Shown here piece after piece: positions 38,134-47,664 of a stretch of DNA of 64,000 nucleotides. The translations under genes were made by a program, and so were the position numbers. The notes below the pieces were generated by a model, which had not been told where the DNA came from, made no database searches, and worked only from the letters and a program-made list of their open reading frames with translations. How positions within the stretch are numbered: the stretch's first letter is position 1; each line of letters begins with the position of its first letter. The DNA comes from Ramlibacter sp. (GTDB lineage: Bacteria > Pseudomonadota > Gammaproteobacteria > Burkholderiales > Burkholderiaceae_C), in the NCBI GenBank assembly GCA_019635435.1, contig JAHBZM010000001.1, positions 3,100,001 to 3,164,000 of the forward strand, in the 5' to 3' direction.

Positions 38134-38188
38134 GAATCAAATCAGGCTGGAGTCCAGAGCCGGCGGGCTATCTCTGCTATTAATTTGC
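38134..38188 (-). repeat. Dispersed palindromic element, copy G (end of coaBC)
   Basis: On the minus strand: GCAAATTAATAGCAGAGATA, then GCCCGCCGGCT, CTGGACTCCAGCC and TGATTTGATTC. The core matches copies D and J base for base over CTGGACTCCAGCC. Copy G overlaps the last 15 codons of coaBC and supplies WTPA-stop. Confidence 0.8.
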
Positions 38189-39374
38189 GAGCAAGCACGA
38201 GCTTGGGCCCGCGCGGCAGCGGCTGCACGCCCTGGGCATCGACCAGCAGCATCTCGTTGTCGTCCTGGCCGAATGCGAGCGGGCCGATGTTGCCCACCAG
38301 CAGGGGCACGCCCTTGCGCTCGCGCTTGGCCTGGGCATTGTTCACCAGGTCCTGGCTCTCGGCCGCAAAACCCACGCAGAACAGCTTGCCGCTTTGGGCC
38401 CGTTCACCCTGCGCGATGGTGTGCAGGATGTCGGGGTTCTCGACAAAGCTCAGCACCGGGGGCTGGCCCGAGCCGTCCTTCTTGATTTTCTGCTCGCTCA
38501 TGGTCGCGGGCCGCCAGTCGGCCACCGCGGCCGTGGCCACGAACACCGTGGCCGACGGCGCCTGGGCCGCCACCGCGTCCAGCATCTGCCGGGCCGACTG
38601 CACGTCCACGCGGCGCACCCCGCGCGGCGTGGGCAGGCTCACCGGGCCGGCCACCAGCGTGACCTGTGCCCCGGCCTCGCGCGCGGCGCGGGCAATCGCA
38701 AAGCCCATCTTGCCCGACGAGTGGTTGGTGATGCCGCGGATCGGGTCCATGGCCTCAAAGGTGGGGCCGGCCGTGACCAGCACCTGCTGGCCCGCCAGCA
38801 GCTTGGGCTGGAAGAAGGCAATCACATCCTCCAGCAGTTCGGCGGGCTCGAGCATGCGGCCGTCACCGGTCTCGCCGCAGGCCTGGAAGCCGCTGCCCAC
38901 GCCCAGGATGGTGGCGCCGTCGGCCGCCAGCTGCGCCATGTTGCGCTGGGTGGCCGGGTGGGCCCACATCTCGCGGTTCATCGCGGGCGCCAGCAGCAGC
39001 GGCACCTGGTCGATTGGCCGGGCCAGGCACATCAGGCTCAGCAGGTCATCGGCTGCGCCATGCACCAGCTTGACCATGAAGTCGGCGCTGCACGGGGCAA
39101 TCAGGATCGCATCGGCCTCGCGGCTGAGGTTGATGTGCGGCATTCCGTTGGGCTCGCGCGCATCGAAACCGGAAACGTCGTGCGAGCCGTACACCGGGCG
39201 GTTGCTCAGCGCCTGCAGGGTCACCGGCGTGATGAACTGGCCAGCGGCCTCGGTCATCACCACCTGTACCGTGGCGCCGGCCTTGATCAGGCCGCGGCAC
39301 AGTTCGGCCGACTTGTAGCACGCGATGCCGCCCGAGAGTCCCAGGACGATGTGTTTTCCGGCCAGATCATTCAT
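38142..39374 (-). CDS. coaBC: Phosphopantothenoylcysteine decarboxylase/synthetase
   Basis: A 410-residue bifunctional CoaBC (Dfp). KHIVLGLSGGIACYKSAELCR begins the FMN-binding decarboxylase, MPHINLSREADAILIAPCSA holds the catalytic His, and LLLAPAMNREMW is the PXMNXXMW motif. The synthetase half has GPTFEAMDPIRGITNHSSGKMG and FVGFAAE-like stretches with the flap near KERKGVPLLVGN. It adds cysteine to 4'-phosphopantothenate and decarboxylates the product for coenzyme A. The final residues come from repeat copy G. Confidence 0.96.
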   Translation of the reverse strand: MNDLAGKHIVLGLSGGIACYKSAELCRGLIKAGATVQVVMTEAAGQFITPVTLQALSNRPVYGSHDVSGFDAREPNGMPHINLSREADAILIAPCSADFMVKLVHGAADDLLSLMCLARPIDQVPLLLAPAMNREMWAHPATQRNMAQLAADGATILGVGSGFQACGETGDGRMLEPAELLEDVIAFFQPKLLAGQQVLVTAGPTFEAMDPIRGITNHSSGKMGFAIARAAREAGAQVTLVAGPVSLPTPRGVRRVDVQSARQMLDAVAAQAPSATVFVATAAVADWRPATMSEQKIKKDGSGQPPVLSFVENPDILHTIAQGERAQSGKLFCVGFAAESQDLVNNAQAKRERKGVPLLVGNIGPLAFGQDDNEMLLVDAQGVQPLPRGPKLVLARKLIAEIARRLWTPA

Positions 39375-39431
39375 GGGCCGGAATGTAGCAGAGGGATACC
39401 TCCGACCGTTCGGGGGATCCCGCCCGACCTC

Positions 39432-39437
39432 TATAAT
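39432..39437 (+). promoter_or_regulatory. -10 box of pyrG
   Basis: A perfect TATAAT 42 bp before the pyrG ATG, in the gap between divergent coaBC and pyrG. The sequence 17 bp upstream (TTCGGG) is a poor -35, so an activator or an extended -10 may contribute. Confidence 0.55.
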
Positions 39438-39479
39438 CTCGCTTTACCACCTCCCTCGAACCCCGCGTTCGACCCTGAC

Positions 39480-41150
<1,671 letters not shown>

Positions 41151-41169
41151 CCGCTACCGGAGGGGCATC

Positions 41170-42027
41170 ATGAATCTTTGCGGCTTTGACATCGGGCTGG
41201 ACCAGCCCTTCTTCCTGATCGCCGGCCCCTGTGTGGTGGAGTCCGAGCAGCTGCAGATGGACACCGCGGGCACGCTCAAGGAGATCACCGCGTCACTGGG
41301 CATCCCGTTCATCTTCAAGAGCAGCTTTGACAAGGCCAACCGCTCCTCGGGCACCAGCTTTCGCGGGCCGGGACGCGAAAAGGGCCTGGCCATCATGGCC
41401 AAGGTCAAAAAGGAGCTGGGCCTGCCCACGCTGACCGACGTGCACACCGAAGACGACATCGCCGAGGCCGCCAAGGTGGTGGACGTGTTGCAGACGCCGG
41501 CCTTCCTGTGCCGCCAGACCGACTTCATCCGCGCCGTGGCGCAGTCGGGCAAGCCGGTCAACATCAAGAAGGGCCAGTTCCTCGCGCCGCACGACATGAA
41601 GAACGTGATCGACAAGGCACGCGCCGCCGCCAGGGAGGCCGGCCTGCCCGAGGACAACTTCATGGCCTGCGAACGCGGCGCCAGCTTTGGCTACAACAAC
41701 CTCGTGAGCGACATGCGCTCGCTGGCCATCATGCGCGAGACCGCGGCCCCCGTGGTGTTCGACGCCACGCACTCGGTGCAGCTGCCCGGCGGCCAGGGCA
41801 CGAGCTCGGGCGGCCAGCGCGAGATGGTGCCGGTGCTGGCGCGCGCGGCCGTGGCCGTGGGCGTGGCCGGCCTGTTCATGGAAACCCACCCCGACCCGGC
41901 CAGGGCCCTGAGCGACGGCCCCAACGCCGTGCCGCTCAAGCACATGAAGGCCCTGCTTGAAACCCTGCTCGTGCTCGACCAGGTGACCAAGCGCAACGGC
42001 TACCTCGAGAACCATTTCAACGCCTAG
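41170..42027 (+). CDS. kdsA: 3-deoxy-8-phosphooctulonate synthase
   Basis: A 285-residue KdsA. FFLIAGPCVVESEQLQMDTA, FKSSFDKANRSSGTSFRGPG, TDVHTEDDIAEAA and FLCRQTDFI match the family. NIKKGQFLAPHDMKNV and ACERGASFGYNNLVSDMRSL carry phosphoenolpyruvate and arabinose-5-phosphate contacts. Cys11-type metal ligands are not evident, suggesting the metal-independent class. It makes Kdo-8-phosphate for lipopolysaccharide. A GGAGG site precedes the ATG; it is 19 bp after pyrG. Confidence 0.96.
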   Translation: MNLCGFDIGLDQPFFLIAGPCVVESEQLQMDTAGTLKEITASLGIPFIFKSSFDKANRSSGTSFRGPGREKGLAIMAKVKKELGLPTLTDVHTEDDIAEAAKVVDVLQTPAFLCRQTDFIRAVAQSGKPVNIKKGQFLAPHDMKNVIDKARAAAREAGLPEDNFMACERGASFGYNNLVSDMRSLAIMRETAAPVVFDATHSVQLPGGQGTSSGGQREMVPVLARAAVAVGVAGLFMETHPDPARALSDGPNAVPLKHMKALLETLLVLDQVTKRNGYLENHFNA

Positions 42028-42034
42028 GAGCACC

Positions 42035-42325
42035 ATGGCCAGCGCCTACATCATTGCCAACGTCGATGTTACGGACCCGGAACAATACGAAGAGTACAAA
42101 AAGCTCTCTACCATTGCCATGAAGGCCCATGGCGCCGAGGTCTGCATCCGCGGCGGCAAGGTGGACGTGCTCGAGGGCGACTGGGAGCCCAGCCGCATCG
42201 TGCTGCTGAAGTTCCCGTCCACCGAGGCCGCCCGGGCCTTCAACGACTCCGTCGAATACAGCGCCGCGCGCAAGGCACGCCAGGGCATCGCCGTGATGCG
42301 CATGGTGCTGGTCGAGGGTGTTTGA
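42035..42325 (+). CDS. DUF1330-family protein
   Basis: A 96-residue DUF1330 protein with a dimeric alpha/beta-barrel pattern: MASAYIIANVDVTDPEQYEE, HGAEVCIRGGKVDVLEGDW, SRIVLLKFPSTEAARAFNDS. Many such proteins are dimers without known chemistry. It lies 7 bp after kdsA and 33 bp before eno, a placement common in beta-proteobacteria, so it is expressed with them. No enzymatic role is proven. Confidence 0.92.
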   Translation: MASAYIIANVDVTDPEQYEEYKKLSTIAMKAHGAEVCIRGGKVDVLEGDWEPSRIVLLKFPSTEAARAFNDSVEYSAARKARQGIAVMRMVLVEGV

Positions 42326-42358
42326 ACCGCTTACCCACTTTTTGAAAAGAAAACCGAA

Positions 42359-43642
42359 ATGAGTGCAATCGTTGACATCGTCGGCCGCGAGATTCTGGAC
42401 AGCCGCGGCAACCCCACCGTGGAATGCGACGTGCTGCTGGAGTCCGGCACCATGGGCCGCGCGGCCGTGCCCTCGGGCGCCTCCACCGGCTCGCGCGAGG
42501 CCATTGAGCTGCGCGACGGTGACAAGAGCCGCTACCTGGGCAAGGGCGTGCTCAAGGCCGTGGAACACATCAACACCGAGATTTCCGAGGCCGTGCTGGG
42601 TCTGGACGCTTCCGAGCAGGCCTTCCTGGACAAGACCCTGATCGACCTGGACGGCACCGACAACAAGAGCCGGCTGGGCGCCAACGCCATGCTGGCCGTG
42701 AGCATGGCCGTGGCCCGCGCCGCCGCCGAGGAATCGGGCCTGCCGCTGTACCGCTACTTTGGCGGCATGGGCGGCATGCAGATGCCCGTGCCCATGATGA
42801 ACGTGGTCAATGGCGGCGCGCACGCCAACAACAATTTGGACCTGCAGGAACTGATGATCATCCCCGTGGGCGCCCCGAGCTTCCGCGAGGCGGTGCGCTA
42901 CGGCGCCGAGGTGTTCCACGCGCTCAAGAAAATCATCCATGACAAGGGCATGAGCGTGGCTGTGGGCGATGAAGGCGGCTTTGCGCCCAACGTGGCCAAC
43001 CACGAGGCCGCGATCCAGATGATCCTGGAAGCGATCTCGGCGGCCGGCTACACCGCGGGTGAGCAGATCGCGCTGGGCCTGGACTGCGCGGCCAGCGAGT
43101 TCTACAAGGATGGCAAGTACGTGCTCGACGCCGAAGGCCTGAGCCTGGACGCCACGCAGTGGACTGACATGCTGGCCACCTGGGTCGACAAGTACCCCAT
43201 CATCAGCATCGAGGACGGCATGGCCGAAGGCGACTGGGACGGCTGGAAGACGCTCACCGAGCGGCTGGGCAGCAAGGTGCAGCTGGTGGGTGACGACCTT
43301 TTCGTGACCAACACCAAGATCCTCAAGGAAGGCATCGACAAGAAGATCGCCAACTCCATCCTGATCAAGATCAACCAGATCGGCACGCTGACCGAAACCT
43401 TTGCCGCGATCGAGATGGCCAAGCGCGCGGGCTACACCGCGGTCATCAGCCACCGTTCGGGCGAGACCGAGGACAGCACCATCGCCGACATCGCCGTGGG
43501 CACCAACGCGGGCCAGATCAAGACCGGCTCGTTGAGCCGCTCCGACCGCATGGCCAAGTACAACCAGCTGCTGCGCATCGAGGAAGACCTGGGCGACATC
43601 GCCAGCTACCCCGGCCGCGCGGCGTTCTACAACCTGCGCTAG
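42359..43642 (+). CDS. eno: Enolase
   Basis: A 427-residue enolase. REILDSRGNPTVECDVLLES and SGASTGSREAIELRDGD form the N-terminal domain and mobile loop; GDEGGFAPN, IEDGMAEGDW, VGDDLFVTN and VISHRSGETEDSTIAD supply metal ligands and the catalytic Glu, Lys and His. It interconverts 2-phosphoglycerate and phosphoenolpyruvate, and phosphoenolpyruvate is also the substrate of KdsA encoded just upstream. Confidence 0.97.
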   Translation: MSAIVDIVGREILDSRGNPTVECDVLLESGTMGRAAVPSGASTGSREAIELRDGDKSRYLGKGVLKAVEHINTEISEAVLGLDASEQAFLDKTLIDLDGTDNKSRLGANAMLAVSMAVARAAAEESGLPLYRYFGGMGGMQMPVPMMNVVNGGAHANNNLDLQELMIIPVGAPSFREAVRYGAEVFHALKKIIHDKGMSVAVGDEGGFAPNVANHEAAIQMILEAISAAGYTAGEQIALGLDCAASEFYKDGKYVLDAEGLSLDATQWTDMLATWVDKYPIISIEDGMAEGDWDGWKTLTERLGSKVQLVGDDLFVTNTKILKEGIDKKIANSILIKINQIGTLTETFAAIEMAKRAGYTAVISHRSGETEDSTIADIAVGTNAGQIKTGSLSRSDRMAKYNQLLRIEEDLGDIASYPGRAAFYNLR

Positions 43643-43679
43643 AAATGGCCCCCACGGTCGCCCACTGCGCGTGGCTCCC

Positions 43680-43696
43680 TGCCCCCCGAGGGGGCC
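43680..43696 (+). terminator. GC hairpin after eno
   Basis: TGCCCCC-CGA-GGGGGCC forms a 6-bp GC stem 37 bp after eno, followed by GCGTTTTG. It could reduce read-through into ftsB. The T-run is short, so this is an attenuator at best. The surrounding CCCACTGCGCGTGGCTCCCT is, from memory, a common intergenic repeat in this family of bacteria. Confidence 0.35.
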
Positions 43697-43711
43697 GCGT
43701 TTTGCCTGATC

Positions 43712-43987
43712 GTGGCTAACCGCGTTGTTCCGGCCCTGCTGATCGCGCTGCTGGTGATCGTTCACGCGCAGCTGTGGTTTGGCCGGGGCAGCCTGGGCAA
43801 TGTGGCCCAGATGCAGGCCAGGCTTGCCGCGCAGAAGGCCAGCAACGAGCAATTGCGCCAGGACAATGAGCGCGTTTCGGCCGAGGTGCGCGACCTCAAG
43901 GACGGGCTGGAAATGGTCGAGGAAAAGGCCCGCTCTGAACTCGGCATGGTCAAGCCCAACGAGATCTACGTGCAGGTCGGCAAATGA
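43712..43987 (+). CDS. ftsB: Cell division protein FtsB
   Basis: A 91-residue bitopic protein. One membrane helix (VVPALLIALLVIVHAQLWF, residues 5-23) is followed by a periplasmic coiled coil (QMQARLAAQKASNEQLRQDN) and ARSELGMVKPNEIYVQV, the conserved FtsB end. With FtsL and FtsQ it relays the signal for septal peptidoglycan synthesis. The start is GTG at 43712. Its position after eno is the classical arrangement. Confidence 0.94.
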   Translation: MANRVVPALLIALLVIVHAQLWFGRGSLGNVAQMQARLAAQKASNEQLRQDNERVSAEVRDLKDGLEMVEEKARSELGMVKPNEIYVQVGK

Positions 43988-44011
43988 GCCTGCCCCCCGA
44001 CACCGGCCCGC

Positions 44012-44629
44012 ATGCCTGACATCCTTTTTGCCGAGGCCTTCACGCTGTGGGGTTCGCCCACCACCTGGCTGGAGATCGTGGCCGTGGTGATCGCGCTGGC
44101 CATGGTGGGCTGCAACATCCGCGAGATCCACTGGGGCTGGCCGCTGGCCATGGTCAGTTCATTGATGTACTTCGCGCTGTTCTGGCGCAGCAAGCTCTAC
44201 GGTGATGCCGGGCTGCAGATCTTCTTCGCGGTGGTCGCCCTGTGGGGCTGGTTCCAGTGGCTGCGCGGTGTGCGCGCCGACGGCTCAGAGCTGCACGTGG
44301 CCCGGCTCACGCCGCGCGGGCTGGCCCTCACCGTGGCGAGCTGTGCGGTGCTCTGGCCCGCCATGGGCCTGTTCCTGAAAACCTTCACCGACACCGACGT
44401 GCCCTGGTGGGACGCCTTCCCCACGGCCGTGAGCCTGGTGGGCCAGTTCCTGCTGGGCCGCAAGTTCATCGAGAACTGGGCCGTGTGGATCGTCGTGAAC
44501 GTGGTGAGCGTGGGCCTGTTCGCCTGGAAGGGCCTGTGGCTCACCGTGCTGCTTTATGCGGTGTTCATCGCGCTGAGCGTCGTGGGTTGGCGGGCCTGGC
44601 AGTCGCGGCTGGCCGCGGCAACCGCTTGA
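44012..44629 (+). CDS. pnuC: PnuC-type nicotinamide riboside transporter
   Basis: A 205-residue protein with about seven membrane helices. SPTTWLEIVAVVIALAMVG then NIREIHWGWPLAMVSSLMYF, GDAGLQIFFAVVALWGWFQW and LLGRKFIENWAVWIVVNV match PnuC carriers, including the Trp/Tyr/Asn residues that bind the substrate. PnuC lets nicotinamide riboside diffuse in, trapped by phosphorylation. The gene 16 bp downstream encodes a NadR-like kinase, which supports this role. No NAD riboswitch was seen upstream. Confidence 0.93.
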   Translation: MPDILFAEAFTLWGSPTTWLEIVAVVIALAMVGCNIREIHWGWPLAMVSSLMYFALFWRSKLYGDAGLQIFFAVVALWGWFQWLRGVRADGSELHVARLTPRGLALTVASCAVLWPAMGLFLKTFTDTDVPWWDAFPTAVSLVGQFLLGRKFIENWAVWIVVNVVSVGLFAWKGLWLTVLLYAVFIALSVVGWRAWQSRLAAATA

Positions 44630-44645
44630 GGCGAGGGCCGGCTGC

Positions 44646-45308
44646 ATGAAAGTCGCCCTGCTCGGCGCCGAGAGCACCGGCAAGACCCATCTGGCACTCG
44701 CGCTGGCCGACCACTGGCGCCGCCTGGGCCGCGCGGTGGTGCTGGTCCCCGAAGTGCTGCGCGAGTGGTGTGACCGCATGGGCCGCACGCCGCGGCCCGA
44801 GGAACAGGCGGGAATTGCCAGTGAACAGGCGGCGCGCGTGGCGCAAGCCCCACCCCACGACTGGCTGATCGCCGACACCACCCCCATCATGGTGGCCCTG
44901 TACAGCGAGCTGCTGTTTGATGACCGGTCGCTGTACGGGATGGCCTTTGCGCACCAGCGCCAGTACGACATCACGCTGGTGACCGGGCTGGACCTGCCCT
45001 GGGTTGCCGACGGCCTGCAGCGTGACGGGCCCCATGTGCGCGAACCTGTCGATACCCTGCTGCGCGCCGCGCTGGCGCGTGCGGGGGTGCCGTACCGGGT
45101 GATTTACGGCGCGGGTGACGAGCGCCTCAGGCAGGCCCTGTTTGCTATTGATTCAATAGCGCCTGGTGCCCACGCAGAAAGGACCAGCGCCCGATCGGGC
45201 CTGCAATCAAGGCCCTGGACCTGTGAGCGCTGCGCCGACCCGGACTGCGAGCACCGGCTGTTCACTGGACTGTGGGATTCACCGGAGGCTGGGCGCCGGG
45301 CGCCGTGA
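44646..45308 (+). CDS. NadR-like ribosylnicotinamide kinase (AAA ATPase)
   Basis: A 220-residue P-loop kinase: LLGAESTGKTHLALALA is Walker A, WLIADTTPIM the acidic strand, and YDITLVTGLDLPWVADGLQRDG with RVIYGAGDERLRQAL resembles the NadR kinase domain. It would phosphorylate nicotinamide riboside entering through PnuC. There is no adenylyltransferase domain. Residues 167-184 (AIDSIAPGAHAERTSARS) are encoded by a repeat copy. A four-Cys/His tail (CERCADPDCEH) follows, like a small zinc knuckle unusual for this family. The last 47 bp overlap hslO convergently. Confidence 0.86.
   Translation: MKVALLGAESTGKTHLALALADHWRRLGRAVVLVPEVLREWCDRMGRTPRPEEQAGIASEQAARVAQAPPHDWLIADTTPIMVALYSELLFDDRSLYGMAFAHQRQYDITLVTGLDLPWVADGLQRDGPHVREPVDTLLRAALARAGVPYRVIYGAGDERLRQALFAIDSIAPGAHAERTSARSGLQSRPWTCERCADPDCEHRLFTGLWDSPEAGRRAP
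45144..45196 (+). repeat. Dispersed palindromic element, copy H (in NadR-like gene)
   Basis: GCTATTGATTCAATAGC is an almost perfect hairpin, then GCCTGGTGCCCACGCAG, AAAGGACCAGCGCCCGATC. It is read in frame as residues 167-184 and pairs best with copy E. Confidence 0.7.
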
Positions 45309-46251
45309 AGATCTGGGCCGCGTCCACCGGGTCGAACCGGTACTGCTGTCCGCAGAAATCGCAGCCCACCTCAATGTCGCCGCGCTCGGCCAGGATGCTC
45401 TCGGCCTCGTCGCGGCCCAGGCTGCGGATCATGCTGGCCACGCGCTCGCGGCTGCAGGTGCAGGCAAAGCGCGGGCCCTTGGGGCCTGACGCCGGCTCGA
45501 AGCGAAGCACCTTTTCCTCCCAGAACAGGCGGTGCAGGATGGTGTCCACGTCCAGCCCCAGCAGTTCCGCACGCGTCAGGCTGCGCGCCAGGATGGAAAT
45601 GCGGTTGTAGTCCTCGTTGACGCCAATTTCGTCTTCATTGGCCTTGCTCACCAGGCTGCCAGCCAGGTTGCCCTCGCCTTCCATGGGCAGACGCTGGATC
45701 AGCAGGCCCGCGGCCACCTTGTCGTCGGCGGCCAGCACCAGCGTGGTGTCGAGCTGTTCGGACTGCAGCATGTAGTGCTCCAGCACCTCGCTGAGGTTGC
45801 GCAGTTTCTCGTGCTGGTCGCCAAACAGCGGCACCACGCCCTGGTAAGGCTGCTGGCCCGGGAACTTGTCCTTGGGGTCCAGCGTGATGGCACAGCGCCC
45901 CAGGTTGCTCACGTTCACCATCTCGGGCAGGCGGTCGTTCACGCCCACGTCGCCCACCACCTTGGCGGTCACACGCAAGCCCAGGTCGGCCTGCACCTCG
46001 GCCACCGCCACCTTGACCGGACCATCGCCGAAGATCTGCAGCACCAGCGCGCCATTGAACTTGATGTTGGACTGCATCAGCACGCCGGCCGCGGCCATCT
46101 CGCCCAGCAGTTCGGCCACCGGGGGCGGCCAGGCGCCCGTGGTCTTGTTGGCCGCGCGCCGCGCCAGAACCTCGGTCCAGGCGTCGGTCAGGCGCACGAT
46201 CATGCCGCGCACCGGCATGCCATCAAACAGAAACTTGTGCAATTCACTCAA
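45262..46251 (-). CDS. hslO: Redox-regulated chaperone Hsp33
   Basis: A 329-residue Hsp33. The start is TTG at 46251: it gives the conserved SELHKFLFDGMPVRGMIVRL, whereas later ATGs would cut it. The C-terminal redox switch has CTC (Cys264, Cys266) and CDFC (Cys297, Cys300), the four zinc ligands released on oxidation to expose the chaperone surface. GRCAITLDPKDKFPGQQPYQ is typical of the core. It protects unfolded proteins under oxidative stress. Its 3' end overlaps the NadR-like gene. Confidence 0.95.
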   Translation of the reverse strand: MSELHKFLFDGMPVRGMIVRLTDAWTEVLARRAANKTTGAWPPPVAELLGEMAAAGVLMQSNIKFNGALVLQIFGDGPVKVAVAEVQADLGLRVTAKVVGDVGVNDRLPEMVNVSNLGRCAITLDPKDKFPGQQPYQGVVPLFGDQHEKLRNLSEVLEHYMLQSEQLDTTLVLAADDKVAAGLLIQRLPMEGEGNLAGSLVSKANEDEIGVNEDYNRISILARSLTRAELLGLDVDTILHRLFWEEKVLRFEPASGPKGPRFACTCSRERVASMIRSLGRDEAESILAERGDIEVGCDFCGQQYRFDPVDAAQIFTAPGAQPPVNPTVQ

Positions 46252-46276
46252 AACGCGCCGTCCTCACCGTACCTGC

Positions 46277-46801
46277 TCAGCCAATCTTCTTCAGCCCTTT
46301 GGCGAACCGCCGGGCATTCTCCACATAGTGCTCAGCGCTTTGCGCCAGTTTGGCCGCGGCCTCGTCGTCCAGCGTGCGCACCACCTTGGCCGGCGCGCCG
46401 ATGATCAGCGAGTTGTCGGGGAATTCCTTGCCCTCGGTCACCACACTGCCCGCCCCCACGATGCTGTTGCGCCCGATCCTGGCGCCGTTCAGCACCACGG
46501 CCTGGATGCCGATCAGCGAGCCATCGCCAATGGTGCAGCCATGCAGCATGACCTGGTGGCCCACGGTCACGTTGTCGCCAATGGTCAAGGGCATGCCAAG
46601 GTCGGCATGCAGCACCGAGCCGTCCTGGATGTTGCTGTTGCGCCCGATGCGGATGGTTTCGGTGTCGCCGCGCACCACGGCGCCAAACCAGACGCTGGCG
46701 TTGTCGGCCATCTCCACGGCACCCATGACCTGGCCGCTGTCGGCCACCCAGGCACCCTGCCCCAGCACCGGCGCCTTGCCATCGAGTTCATAAATCGCCA
46801 T
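46277..46801 (-). CDS. Gamma-carbonic anhydrase family protein
   Basis: A 174-residue left-handed beta-helix protein with hexapeptide repeats (ASVWFGAVVRGDTETIRIG, NIQDGSVLHADLGMPLTIGD, NVTVGHQVMLHGCTIGDGSL). The three His zinc ligands fall in LHAD, VGHQ and LHGC as in YrdA/PaaY-like proteins. GGAGG lies 9 bp before the ATG. Many of this subgroup bind zinc but show weak or no carbonic anhydrase activity. It is divergent from the DUF455 gene and downstream of it hslO is read 25 bp away. Confidence 0.93.
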   Translation of the reverse strand: MAIYELDGKAPVLGQGAWVADSGQVMGAVEMADNASVWFGAVVRGDTETIRIGRNSNIQDGSVLHADLGMPLTIGDNVTVGHQVMLHGCTIGDGSLIGIQAVVLNGARIGRNSIVGAGSVVTEGKEFPDNSLIIGAPAKVVRTLDDEAAAKLAQSAEHYVENARRFAKGLKKIG

Positions 46802-46835
46802 CGTTGCTGCCTCCGGTAAAACTAGAATTGTAGGG

Positions 46836-47627
46836 ATGGAGCTTCGTCAACGCGCGCTCGAGGCCTTGTGCCTGCCCGATCCAGAGCAAAAAGTGGCTGC
46901 AGCCCGCACGTTGCAAGCACGGGCAGCTATGCTTTCCATAGCAGACCAGCCCCCGGACGAGCCCGCCGGCCTGCCGGGCCGGCCACCCCGGCCCGCGCTG
47001 GTGCACCCCGCCACCGTGCCGCGCCGCTCGCCCTTCAAGCCCGAGGGCCTGGCCGCGCTGCTGCACGCGATTGCGCACATCGAGTTCAACGCCATCAACC
47101 TCGCGCTGGACGCGGCTTGGCGCTTTGGCGGCATGCCGCGCGAGTTTCACCTCGACTGGCTGCGCGTCGCAGCGGAGGAAGCCCACCACTTCAGCCTGCT
47201 GCGCGAGCACCTGCGCTCACTGGGGCACGACTATGGCGACTTCACGGCCCACGACAACCTGTGGCAGATGTGCGAGAAGACCCGGAACGACATCGTGGCC
47301 CGCATGGCCCTGGTGCCGCGCACGCTCGAGGCCCGCGGGCTCGATGCTTCGCCGCTGATCCAGGACAGGCTGCGCAAGGTGGGCACGCCCGCGGCACTGC
47401 GTGCGGTGGACATCCTGGACGTGATCCTGCGTGACGAGATCGGCCACGTGGCCATCGGCAACCACTGGTACCGCTGGCTCTGCGAGCGCGAGGGCCTGGA
47501 CCCGGTGGCGCATTACAGCGTGCTGGTGGCGCGCCATGACGCGCCCCGGCTGTACCCCCCGTTCAACGAGTCCGCGCGCCGCAAGGCGGGCTTCAGTGAC
47601 GAGGAACTGGCCTGGCTGGCGGGGTAG
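46836..47627 (+). CDS. DUF455 ferritin-like protein
   Basis: A 263-residue DUF455 protein with a four-helix diiron-type pattern: HAIAHIEFNAINLALDAAW, LRVAAEEAHHFSLLREHL, RDEIGHVAIGNHWY hold the repeated Glu and His ligands. The function is uncertain; relatives are grouped with diiron oxygenases and MiaE-like hydroxylases. TAGAAT (46823-46828) lies 7 bp before the ATG, so the message may be leaderless. Residues 17-36 come from a complete antisense repeat copy, just before the folded domain. Confidence 0.9.
   Translation: MELRQRALEALCLPDPEQKVAAARTLQARAAMLSIADQPPDEPAGLPGRPPRPALVHPATVPRRSPFKPEGLAALLHAIAHIEFNAINLALDAAWRFGGMPREFHLDWLRVAAEEAHHFSLLREHLRSLGHDYGDFTAHDNLWQMCEKTRNDIVARMALVPRTLEARGLDASPLIQDRLRKVGTPAALRAVDILDVILRDEIGHVAIGNHWYRWLCEREGLDPVAHYSVLVARHDAPRLYPPFNESARRKAGFSDEELAWLAG
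46884..46942 (-). repeat. Dispersed palindromic element, copy I (in DUF455 gene)
   Basis: On the minus strand: GCTATGGAAAGCATAGC hairpin, TGCCCGTGCTTGCAACGTGC, then GGGCTGCAGCCACTTTTTGC. A full-length copy, antisense to the gene, keeping its frame. Confidence 0.75.
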
Positions 47628-47664
47628 TGGGCGGGCCTGGCCCACCCGCCGCACCTCTGGGGGC

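Noticed and set aside
38394..39479. A longer in-frame start for pyrG reaching into the coaBC region
   Set aside because: The extra residues lack similarity to CTP synthase, and a TATAAT box lies just before the ATG at 39480.
43643..43711. GC-rich block between eno and ftsB as another member of the dispersed repeat
   Set aside because: It has a different sequence (CCCACTGCGCGTGGC, CCCCCCGAGGGGG) and only one copy in the window.
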